NCBI GenBank assembly: GCA_035487355.1
Contig: DATHMF010000107.1
Location: 20,149-84,148 of the forward strand
Source of the DNA: Terriglobales bacterium
GTDB lineage: Bacteria; Acidobacteriota; Terriglobia; Terriglobales; Acidobacteriaceae
Direction of reading: 5' to 3'
DNA: 64,000 nucleotides
Shown here in pieces: positions 7,899-15,173 of the stretch. Every line of letters starts with the position of its first letter. Positions within the stretch are counted from its first letter, which is position 1. The notes under the pieces are model-generated. The model worked only from the letters and a program-made list of their open reading frames with translations. It was not told the DNA's origin and made no database searches. The position numbers and the translations under genes were made by a program.

Positions 7899-8350
7899 TG
7901 GAGTTCGGTGAGGGCGGGTTAGGGTGAGCCGAACGTGAGCGCTCGAGCGCGAACAGACGGGCGAGGAGACTGGCTGGAGAATACTTGGGAAGACTATTTC
8001 AGCAAGTACCCCATTTTTCGGCTGTATGACGCTGTAAACAAAGGGCTTCGAGAAGGCCGGGACTAGCAAGCAAGTACCCTGCGGCCCGAACAAGAGAAGG
8101 GAGCTGCCGATGCCCTCTTTGACTGAAGGCTGAATGCTCTGGAGTTCGATGAGGGGTGAGTTAGGGTCAGACGGAATGTGAGCCCCGGAAACGGGTGAAC
8201 AGGTAGAGAGACCAGCACAGCAAGTACTCCCATTTTCGACTGTATGACGCTGTAAACAAAGGGTTTTGGGAAAGACGGGGACTAGCAAGCAAGTACCCCC
8301 ATCTGGAACAAGGGATTGGGAACGCCGATGCAGCCTCTTTGGCTGAATGC
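7899..8350. repeat. Tandem duplication of a ~220-240 bp non-coding unit between pdhA and pdhB
   Basis: Copy A (7899-8138) and copy B (8139-8350) both start ctggagttcg(g/a)tgagg and end gctgaatgct. Best-conserved core: ctgtatgacgctgtaaacaa then aggg and, after a variable stretch, ggactagcaagcaagtaccc. Within each copy the core is bounded by agcaagtac at both ends (8001 and 8069; 8219 and 8288). The rest of the 7711-8419 spacer shows short repeats but no convincing gene; open frames across it on the minus strand are products of the repeats. Confidence 0.75.
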
Positions 8351-8419
8351 TTGATTGCTGAGCCTGCCCCGGCTTACCGTGGGTGCTGAATGCTCACTGA
8401 GAACTGAGAACCGAGAACT

Positions 8420-9397
8420 ATGAGTCAAACAACTTATCTCGAAGCCATTCGCCAGGGAATCTGGGAAGAGATGGAGCGCGACCCCGCCGTCTTCTGCATT
8501 GGCGAAGATATTGGCATCTATGGCGGCGCGTTCAAAGTCACCGAAGGGTTCATTCACCGCTTTGGCCCCGAGCGCGTGATTGATACGCCCATTGCCGAGT
8601 CGGCGATTGTGGGTGCGGCCTACGGAGCGTCGTTGACCGGGCTGCGGCCGGTGGCCGAGTTCCAGTTCATGGATTTCATCGGCTGCGCCTTCAACCAGAT
8701 CGTCAACATGGTGGCCAAATCGCACTACCGTTGGCGGGCGCCGGCCCCGCTGGTGCTGCGCGGCCCCTGCGGAGGCGGCGTGCACGGCGGCCCCTTCCAC
8801 TCGCAGAACCCGGAGATGCACTACGTGCACACGCCCGGAATGAAGGTCATCGCCCCGGCTACGCCGCGTGACGCCAAGGGGCTGATTAAATCTGCGATCC
8901 GCGACAATAATCCTGTGCTATTCCTCGAACACAAGCTTCTATATCGCCGCATTAAAGAGGATCTGCCGGAAGCTGACGATGAAATTATTCCCATCGGCAA
9001 GGCGCGAGTTGCGCGCGCAGGGAGAGACATCAGCGTGATTACCTATGCCGCCATGGTGCACACAGCTCTGGAAGCCGCCGACGCTCTGGCCAAAGAAGGA
9101 ATTGAGTTAGAGGTAGTTGACCTGCGCACGCTGCTGCCCCTCGATCGCGAAGCCATCGCCGCAACGGTAAAGAAGACGAATAAAGTCATCATCCTGCATG
9201 AAGACACCAAGACCGGAGGCCTGGCGGGAGAGATCACGGCAATCATCAACGAAGAGGCTTTCGAAGATTTGGATGGGCCGGTTGTGCGCATCGCATCGCT
9301 GGATACCCCCGTGCCCTTCTCGCCGCCTTTGGAGAATTTCTTTCTACCCAAGGTAGAAGACGTGGTGCGGGAGGCGCGTAAATTGCATGCCTATTAG
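8420..9397 (+). CDS. pdhB: Pyruvate (2-oxoacid) dehydrogenase E1 component, beta subunit
   Basis: A 325-residue E1 beta subunit forming the alpha2-beta2 E1 with PdhA. Family signatures are visible: IGEDIGIYGGAFKVT, RVIDTPIAESAIVGAAYGAS, PVAEFQFMDFIG, HGGPFHSQNPE, and in the C-terminal transketolase domain VVDLRTLLPLDREAI and HEDTKTGGLAGEI. Unlike most operons the gene is split from pdhA by about 700 bp of repeats, so it may have its own promoter. Its 3' end overlaps the next gene by 11 bp. Confidence 0.94.
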   Translation: MSQTTYLEAIRQGIWEEMERDPAVFCIGEDIGIYGGAFKVTEGFIHRFGPERVIDTPIAESAIVGAAYGASLTGLRPVAEFQFMDFIGCAFNQIVNMVAKSHYRWRAPAPLVLRGPCGGGVHGGPFHSQNPEMHYVHTPGMKVIAPATPRDAKGLIKSAIRDNNPVLFLEHKLLYRRIKEDLPEADDEIIPIGKARVARAGRDISVITYAAMVHTALEAADALAKEGIELEVVDLRTLLPLDREAIAATVKKTNKVIILHEDTKTGGLAGEITAIINEEAFEDLDGPVVRIASLDTPVPFSPPLENFFLPKVEDVVREARKLHAY

Positions 9398-9809
9398 CGA
9401 AGCCCTTATGGAAGCCAGACTGAAACATCTTCGCATCGTGCATGTCGCCTTGCTGGTTTCACTTGGGCTGTACGTATATATGGGCGAGTGGATTCAAAAG
9501 GAGCCTAAGACCTTGGATCCCATGATCTTGAAAGCAATGGCAGGTTTGGCTCTCGCAACCGGTGCGGTTGTTCTGTTCCTTCGCCTGCGATTGTTGTCCG
9601 CTGCCGCAGAACAATTACGGCTTCCGTCTACAGATGCATCTGCACTCAATCGCTGGCACATGCTGCAGATCGTGAATTTCGCACTCTGTGAAAGCATTGG
9701 CCTTTACGGCTTCGTGCTGAGATTCATGGGCGCATCGCTCTCCCAGGCTGCGGGCTTCTACGCGGGCGGAATCTTTCTCATGTTGCTCTCGACTCCGCGC
9801 CGGCCATAA
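9387..9809 (+). CDS. Small polytopic membrane protein
   Basis: 140 residues with about four hydrophobic helices (around 18-33, 50-66, 95-112, 118-134). No family recognised. It starts inside the last codons of pdhB, so it is probably translated from the pdhB message; a Met eight residues in (9408) is an alternative start. No charged catalytic pattern is visible. Confidence 0.65.
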   Translation: MPISEALMEARLKHLRIVHVALLVSLGLYVYMGEWIQKEPKTLDPMILKAMAGLALATGAVVLFLRLRLLSAAAEQLRLPSTDASALNRWHMLQIVNFALCESIGLYGFVLRFMGASLSQAAGFYAGGIFLMLLSTPRRP

Positions 9810-9832
9810 CATTCTTGGAGAAAAAATTCATT

Positions 9833-10189
9833 ATGAAAATCAATCCCATCCCCTGGTCAAGCATTCAACCCGAAGCCATGTCGCCGCTGATCAGTCGTCA
9901 ATATGTTTCCGGCGAGCACATCACCTTCGCGCGTTTTGAGCTGAAGAAAGGCAGTATGGTTCCAGAGCACAAACACCCTAACGAACAAATCAGCTCAATC
10001 ATCTCAGGCTCTCTCGTCTTCCACATGGATTCGCGCGAGATCACGGTGCGGGCAGGAGAGTTCCTAGTGATTCCTCCCAATGTGCCGCATGCGGCCGAAG
10101 CGCGGGAAGACTGTGTTGCCATTGATGTCTTCAGTCCTCCGCGAGCCGACTGGGCGGCAAAAGAAGACGGTTATTTGCGCGGGAAATAA
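9833..10189 (+). CDS. Cupin-domain protein
   Basis: 118 residues forming a single small cupin barrel. Motif 1 reads GSMVPEHKHPNEQISSIISG and motif 2 reads GEFLVIPPNVPHAAEA, giving the two His plus Glu/His metal ligands typical of the fold. The ATG at 9833 is preceded by ttggag, a good ribosome-binding site; an in-frame TTG lies there too. It lies 24 bp after the preceding membrane protein. Substrate unknown. Confidence 0.85.
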   Translation: MKINPIPWSSIQPEAMSPLISRQYVSGEHITFARFELKKGSMVPEHKHPNEQISSIISGSLVFHMDSREITVRAGEFLVIPPNVPHAAEAREDCVAIDVFSPPRADWAAKEDGYLRGK

Positions 10190-10235
10190 TTCATAATTCA
10201 AAGAAGCTCAGCACAATTCCGATCATCTATTGGGA

Positions 10236-10634
10236 ATGTCTACAAGCACAGCCACGAACACTCGCCGCCACATTAATCTGCCGGGAAGAGCAGCCAACCT
10301 TCCCTTCAGCGACGCCGTCTTGATCGGCGATACGTTATACATTTCCGGACGCATTGGCTTCGTGCCGGGCACAACCCAGGTGCCGCCCGAACCCGAGCAG
10401 GAGGCGCGCAACCTTCTGGATGGCTTCCAATCCGTGCTGCAACAGGCCGGCATGAACATGGATGACCTGGTCCACGTCCAGATATTCTCGCCAGATATGT
10501 CTCTGTGGGAACCTTTCAATCGCGTTTACCGCGACTACTTCAAAGCTGAATTGCCGGCGCGGGCCTTCTTAGGTTCCGGTCCGCTGTTGTTTAATGCACG
10601 CTTCGAAATGGTGGGAATTGCCGTCAAGCGGTAA
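10236..10634 (+). CDS. RidA / YjgF-family protein
   Basis: A 132-residue member of the Rid (YjgF/YER057c) superfamily; the archetype hydrolyses reactive enamine/imine intermediates. Recognisable parts are YISGRIGFVPGT, QEARNLLDGFQSVLQQAGMN, DLVHVQIF and NRVYRDYF. The C-terminal active-site block differs: after PARAF comes LGSGPLLFNARFEMVGIA, so the arginine of the canonical AR-(S/T)-x-V-x-V-A-R-LP arrangement is not at its usual place. Deaminase activity is therefore uncertain. The 3' end overlaps the convergent channel gene by 11 bp. Confidence 0.85.
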   Translation: MSTSTATNTRRHINLPGRAANLPFSDAVLIGDTLYISGRIGFVPGTTQVPPEPEQEARNLLDGFQSVLQQAGMNMDDLVHVQIFSPDMSLWEPFNRVYRDYFKAELPARAFLGSGPLLFNARFEMVGIAVKR

Positions 10635-11634
10635 CGATTTTCTCGTCCTTCTCTTTTTTCGCTTCATCTTTCGCCCCATCCAGCTCTTCAATCTGATGGA
10701 AGCGCTCCAGGTCAACCATGACGGGTTTACCGCTGGCGTGCTTGGTGAACACGCTGGCGAAGCGGGCGTTCCAGATGACCTCGTCGGCGGTGTAGGAAGT
10801 GCGGCTGTACACCTGCTGGGAAAAAGCTTCGTCCACACCGTTCAGCAGGATGAGGAACTCACCCTTGGAATCGTACAGGTCCTGGGGTTTCAGGCCGTAG
10901 AGCGGACTGCTCTCGTCAATAGGATGGACCACAGTCCAGGTCAAAGGGAAGAAGGTGACCCGGTCGCGCTCCAGCGCCAACTGGTAGTACTGCCGTAGGG
11001 TGCCGCGGCCGGTCACCTCGAAGCGCGAGAACAAAAGCTTGGCCTGCACCTCGATGATCTCGTTGCGGCGGGCGTTGACGATGCGGAATTGAAAGGCAGT
11101 CATGCCGCGATAGGGCGCAATGACGGCAGACTGGCTGTAAATGATCTTCGCCGTGGGACGCGAGAAACGGGCGAAGATCATCCCCGCCAGCAGCGCTACC
11201 ATCAACAGGCTAATCAAAGACTCAATCGTCGACAGCATATTGGCGGCAAATCCTACAGGGACCACATTGCCGTATCCGATGGTGGTAAAGGTCTGAATAC
11301 TGAAGAAGAACGCCCGCCAGAAACCGGTGCCGGTGTTCGAGTCGCCCAGCAAGGCCTGAGGCCCCAAGGCCACGTAGCCCCATGCAAAAAGAACATTGAG
11401 GAGCAGGAGAGAACCGGTAATGATTGCGACAAACCGCACTGAGCTCATGGTCAGCAGCGCCTGATAGGCATGGAGCGAACGCCAGAAGCCCAGTCCTTTG
11501 CGATGCACATTAAAACTGCCGTCGCGATTCAGCAGGCGCTGTGCGGATTCCTGCGAGACCACGTTGCCAAAGCCCAGGTCGCGATCTTGTCTTTCTATGT
11601 CGACCAGCGAAAGCTTGGTATTGAGTGCTTCCAT
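10624..11634 (-). CDS. Inward-rectifier potassium channel (KirBac family)
   Basis: A 336-residue two-helix K+ channel of the plasma membrane. Residues about 55-80 form the outer helix, then the pore helix and selectivity filter TFTTIGYGNV, then the inner helix (IESLISLLMVALLAGMIFARFSRP). The C-terminal half is the cytoplasmic immunoglobulin-like Kir domain (FRIVNARRNEIIEVQAKL). The N-terminal slide-helix region precedes the first helix. It is a lone gene facing away from the EVE gene. Confidence 0.93.
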   Translation of the reverse strand: MEALNTKLSLVDIERQDRDLGFGNVVSQESAQRLLNRDGSFNVHRKGLGFWRSLHAYQALLTMSSVRFVAIITGSLLLLNVLFAWGYVALGPQALLGDSNTGTGFWRAFFFSIQTFTTIGYGNVVPVGFAANMLSTIESLISLLMVALLAGMIFARFSRPTAKIIYSQSAVIAPYRGMTAFQFRIVNARRNEIIEVQAKLLFSRFEVTGRGTLRQYYQLALERDRVTFFPLTWTVVHPIDESSPLYGLKPQDLYDSKGEFLILLNGVDEAFSQQVYSRTSYTADEVIWNARFASVFTKHASGKPVMVDLERFHQIEELDGAKDEAKKEKDEKIVTA

Positions 11635-11746
11635 TTGGTTAGATTGTACAGAATTCGCAAAGGGTATTTGGCCCTTGAAATGTCAGGAGCCCCGCGTTTA
11701 GAGTGAGCCTTTTGCATGTTCTCTTACGAAGGACGAAAATACGCCT

Positions 11747-12130
11747 ATGTTCTATCTACTGAAGACCGAGTCCTCTGTATATTCTTTCTCCGACTTGCAG
11801 CGCGACGGCACAACCACCTGGGATGGTGTCACCAATCCCGTGGCGTTAAAAAACCTGCGCGAGATGCAGCCGGGCGCGCAATTAGTCATTTATCACACGG
11901 GAGACGAGAAGCGCGTTGCCGGTACGGCTTCTGTCGTCTTGGTGGACGCCAAAGACCCGAAAAATCCGGCGGTCAAAATCAAAGCCGGCCACGCGCTTAC
12001 GCGGCAACCGACGCTGGCCGAGATAAAAGCGAACAAGTTATTCCAAGACTCTCCGCTGGTAAGGCAAGGCAGGCTTTCGGTGGTGCCTCTGACAGAAGCG
12101 CAATACCGCTTTCTGGTTGAAGGGCGTTAG
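11747..12130 (+). CDS. EVE-domain protein
   Basis: 127 residues comprising one EVE domain (PUA-like fold, thymocyte nuclear protein 1 family). Signatures: YLLKTESSVYSFSDL, TTWDGVTNPVALKNLREM, GAQLVIYHTGDEKRVAG and GRLSVVPLTEAQY. EVE domains bind modified bases in nucleic acids, and some occur with restriction systems. No nuclease partner is adjacent here, so its role is open. Confidence 0.88.
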   Translation: MFYLLKTESSVYSFSDLQRDGTTTWDGVTNPVALKNLREMQPGAQLVIYHTGDEKRVAGTASVVLVDAKDPKNPAVKIKAGHALTRQPTLAEIKANKLFQDSPLVRQGRLSVVPLTEAQYRFLVEGR

Positions 12131-12148
12131 CAGGCCTGGCAGCGAGAA

Positions 12149-12418
12149 TCAGGGGACTGGGCGTTTGCGCTTCTCCCGGCGCTCGTACAGCTTGAACAGT
12201 ACGAGCATGACCACGACCCATACAACCAAGCCGGCGGCCATGAAAAGCAGCAACCGGCCCAGCATGGCGATTGCGCTCGCTGAGTGCCGGAACCATAGGG
12301 CGCGAACCCATGTGGCGATCATCGGCAGCACCATGACCAGGAGAATAAAAAGCCACTCCGGATATTGATATCCCAGAAACTTTCCCGGCGTGCGCGGCTC
12401 ATTTTCCGGGTCTGGCAT
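12149..12418 (-). CDS. Small two-helix membrane protein
   Basis: 89 residues with two hydrophobic helices (about 22-42 and 52-75) and a Lys/Arg-rich C-terminus (YERREKRKRPVP), suggesting a cytoplasmic tail. No family recognised. It starts about 9 bp after the stop of the basic peptide gene at 12427-12576, so the two may be cotranscribed. Confidence 0.6.
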   Translation of the reverse strand: MPDPENEPRTPGKFLGYQYPEWLFILLVMVLPMIATWVRALWFRHSASAIAMLGRLLLFMAAGLVVWVVVMLVLFKLYERREKRKRPVP

Positions 12419-12426
12419 TGCCGGCG

Positions 12427-12576
12427 TTACCGTCCGCGTGAAGCTTTTCTGGCGGTGCGTGTGGTGTGAGCCGGGCTCTGGCGTGTGGGCGTGCTGGTCT
12501 TTTGCTTAGGATTGCTCTGCTCAGCGGCCTTCTTGGCCCACATCTTTTCCATCTCGCGCATGTCTTTGGTTTTCAT
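12427..12576 (-). CDS. Small basic protein, 49 residues
   Basis: The frame starts MKTKDMREMEKMWAKKAAEQ and continues as a Lys/Arg/Thr/Ser-rich tail ending KASRGR. It lies directly upstream of, and close to, the membrane-protein gene at 12149-12418. No clear ribosome-binding site was seen and no family recognised. It is kept because of its coding-like composition and tight spacing. Confidence 0.4.
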   Translation of the reverse strand: MKTKDMREMEKMWAKKAAEQSNPKQKTSTPTRQSPAHTTRTARKASRGR

Positions 12577-12737
12577 GTACTAAGCATGACACATTCAGGC
12601 CGCATAAAGCGAATAAGGAAGCGTGACGGCTGTTTACTGGAGCTGGGCACGAGCCCTCAGCCGTACCGAACAGAAGTAGTAGAATTCCGGCTTTGGCCGC
12701 TGCAATATGGCCAAGCCCGCACCAAACCCGTGCCAAG

Positions 12738-13778
12738 ATGCCATTGCCAACCCAGCTTACGCGCATCATCGAGGATGAACTCTCTACGCTCGACCGCAGA
12801 ACGCTGGCGCGCGCGGTGGGAGAGCTTTCCAATAGCTACCGGAATTTGCGCGGGGATACGAGTTGCCCAGTAAGTCTTATCGGCAACGACGTTCAACGCG
12901 CAGCCTATCTGCTGACTCGCGTGCCCGCCACTTACGCGGCAATTTATGCTGTGCTGCGCGAGGTGAAGCAACGCATTCCCCATCTGGAAGTTCGCAGCCT
13001 GCTCGACCTGGGAGCAGGGCCAGGCACGGCGATGTGGGCGGCCGCGGAAATTTTCACTGAGTTGGAACGGGTGACGCTGATTGAACAATCCAGTAGCTTC
13101 ATCCGGCTGGGACAAAAGTTGGCGGCTGCTGCACGCTCCGTAGCAATTCAAACCGCTCGCTGGGTGGAAGCCGACTTAAAGTATGAAACCCAGCTTCCGG
13201 CGCACGACTTGGTAATCATCTCGTACGCGCTGGGCGAAATGCCCTCTGCAAGCCGCAGCCAGCTTATCCTGGGGGCATGGCAGGCTGCGGCAAAAGTGGT
13301 TGCCGTGATTGAACCCGGGACTCCAAGTGGCTTCCAAGTCGTGTTGCAAGCCCGCGGTGAATTGCTGGCGCAGAAAGCGCATCTGGTTGCACCGTGCCCG
13401 CATGGGGAACAATGCCCCATGGAGAATCAAAGCCAACGAAACACAGCCGAGGATGGCTGTGCCACACGAGACACGAAACTAAAACAAGACTGGTGCCACT
13501 TTGCACAACGGCTGGAGCGCACTTCACTCCACCGAAGACTGAAATCCGGAGAGCTGGGATACGAGGACGAAAAATTTTCTTATATCGCGGCTGCAAAACA
13601 AGCCAGTGCGCCGGCAGCGGCGCGCGTGATCCGGCATCCGATTCAGCTCAAAGGACATATCAAGCTGGAGTTGTGCACGCCGGAGGGTTTGAAGCACGAG
13701 ACCGCCAGCCGCAGCCAGGGCGAAGCATTCAAAAGAGCACGCAAGGTGAATTGGGGGGAGGAGTGGAAACCGCAGTGA
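12738..13778 (+). CDS. Rsm22-like small-ribosomal-subunit methyltransferase-fold protein
   Basis: 346 residues. Rsm22/METTL17-family proteins have a Rossmann methyltransferase fold, associate with the small ribosomal subunit and in mitochondria carry a [4Fe-4S] cluster. Seen here: the SAM-site-like LLDLGAGPGTAMWA, then IISYALGEMP, EPGTPSGFQ, and the Cys block APCPHGEQCP (C220, C226), DWCHF (C253), LHRRLKSGELGYEDEKFSY and LELC (C313). The cysteines match the cluster-ligand pattern. An extra segment of about 22 residues (about 229-250, containing AEDGCAT) lies between C226 and C253 and is encoded by a palindromic repeat. An ATG at 12738 is preferred to an upstream in-frame start at 12693 because MPLPTQL begins the conserved part. 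Confidence 0.85.
   Translation: MPLPTQLTRIIEDELSTLDRRTLARAVGELSNSYRNLRGDTSCPVSLIGNDVQRAAYLLTRVPATYAAIYAVLREVKQRIPHLEVRSLLDLGAGPGTAMWAAAEIFTELERVTLIEQSSSFIRLGQKLAAAARSVAIQTARWVEADLKYETQLPAHDLVIISYALGEMPSASRSQLILGAWQAAAKVVAVIEPGTPSGFQVVLQARGELLAQKAHLVAPCPHGEQCPMENQSQRNTAEDGCATRDTKLKQDWCHFAQRLERTSLHRRLKSGELGYEDEKFSYIAAAKQASAPAAARVIRHPIQLKGHIKLELCTPEGLKHETASRSQGEAFKRARKVNWGEEWKPQ
13401..13461. repeat. Palindromic repeats inserted in the Rsm22-like gene
   Basis: Two adjacent inverted repeats: CATGGGG aacaatg CCCCATG (13401-13421) and CACAGCC gaggat GGCTGTG (13442-13461). The second, with flanking tgccacac, is the reverse complement of the pdhA element at 6408-6440. It translates as AEDGCAT in this frame. 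Confidence 0.7.
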
Positions 13779-13823
13779 ACCGTAAGATACTTCGAAATCC
13801 TGATTTCTTGCCGGAGCGATTTG

Positions 13824-15047
13824 TCAGCGCGTCCGCATTAAATCAGGCCCCTTACACTGTGGAAACGGGATGTGAGAGATTGCCCGCATGGTAAAAGAAT
13901 TCTCGCCTTGTTGGACCTGGAAGTAGGTGGGCGTTCCTGGATCTTGATCGAGTTCAACTACAAAGCGTTTTGCGTCATCAGAGCAGGCCCGCACAGGACC
14001 GTAGCTGAAAAGTGGCCCCCCCTTCGCCTCGGGACTTCTTAGCTGCAGAAATCCGGCATGCTTTGCTTCAAGCTCTTTCAGCTTACTTGTCTCGCTCCAC
14101 TGTGCTGCATCGCTCCACTCTGTTTGCAGCCACTCATCCACAAAGTCGCGCCCATTCATTGCGACCGGCTGCACACGATGCATCTGATCACCGACGAACT
14201 GGTAACGGTAAATGCCGGAACGCGTCATGATGCCAAGATCAAGACATCCTTTTTCGAAGCGAAGCTCGAAGCCGTCAGACTTTACCTTCATCACCGGATC
14301 GGTTTCGCGCACGTATCCGTCTTGCTTGTGAAACAGCAACCGCTGGGTCGCGGTTCCTTGAGCGGGTTCAATCACATCAAGATCAAATGCGCTCCAGCGA
14401 GATGTGCACCAGGGATGGCCATGGGCAACTGCCACGACCCAGCCCATGGGCGGGCCGCTCGGCATCACGACATACTGAAAGAAATCACCAAATGCTCCGG
14501 AAATCTCGCCATAGTCATCGCTATTCCAGCGCACTGACCGATGCCAGACACCATTGTTTTGTTCGTAGATCAGCAGTATGGTGTCGTCACCGCACTCGAT
14601 TCCAAAACTCAATTCAACGGCCATAAGTTGCGACTCATTTACAGGCCTAGCCACTGCAACTTTAAGGTCGCCTCCATATACCTGATCATCCATCAGTGAA
14701 GTGTTTTCAGGTGTGTATTGCCGTGGTTTCTCCGGCGCGTTCGCTCCCAATAAAACTGCCAGTTCATTTTGCAGTTGTCTGGCTTTTATCTCATTTTTTC
14801 CCTGGCAACGCATATATGTGTCAACGGTCGTGGCCAGCGCTTCTTTTATAGCTCGGATCTGTTGCTGGATTGCGCCTGAGACCTCAGGATCCATATCCTT
14901 TACATTATTGGCCAATAACCTGGACTGAATGGCTTTTGCTTCGGCAACAGAACGTTGGACGGCTCCGGGCGTACAGGACTGGCCAGCCCAGCAGGATGAG
15001 AAAAGGCCGAGGAGCAGGAATCCGCAGATTGCTAAAAAACGGGTCAC
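13824..15047 (-). CDS. Exported protein of unknown function
   Basis: About 407 residues from a GTG at 15047, chosen because it is followed directly by a signal-peptide-like segment (FLAICGFLLLGLFSSCWA). The frame stays open upstream, but that part runs antisense to the E2 gene and has repetitive Arg/Gly/Ala composition, so it is not counted. The mature part has an N-terminal helical region (QSRLLANNVKDM...IRAIKEALATTV) followed by a beta-rich domain containing GGDLKVAVARPVNES and DDTILLIYEQNNGVWHR. No family recognised. It is probably periplasmic or surface-exposed. Confidence 0.6.
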   Translation of the reverse strand: MTRFLAICGFLLLGLFSSCWAGQSCTPGAVQRSVAEAKAIQSRLLANNVKDMDPEVSGAIQQQIRAIKEALATTVDTYMRCQGKNEIKARQLQNELAVLLGANAPEKPRQYTPENTSLMDDQVYGGDLKVAVARPVNESQLMAVELSFGIECGDDTILLIYEQNNGVWHRSVRWNSDDYGEISGAFGDFFQYVVMPSGPPMGWVVAVAHGHPWCTSRWSAFDLDVIEPAQGTATQRLLFHKQDGYVRETDPVMKVKSDGFELRFEKGCLDLGIMTRSGIYRYQFVGDQMHRVQPVAMNGRDFVDEWLQTEWSDAAQWSETSKLKELEAKHAGFLQLRSPEAKGGPLFSYGPVRACSDDAKRFVVELDQDPGTPTYFQVQQGENSFTMRAISHIPFPQCKGPDLMRTR

Positions 15048-15173
15048 ACCAGAAGCATAAGCATAACGCAAATATACAGAACCTGCTCCTCCGTATGGAG
15101 CATGCGCTCTGCTCGTCCCATGCTGTAAAATAAATATTTGCTTACTGTCATCTACGCAAGCTAGAGGAGCACC

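Noticed and set aside
7779..8288. 169-residue minus-strand frame with LLVPAF and FVYSVIQPK-like peptides
   Set aside because: Created by the tandem non-coding duplication; both halves are translations of the same repeat.
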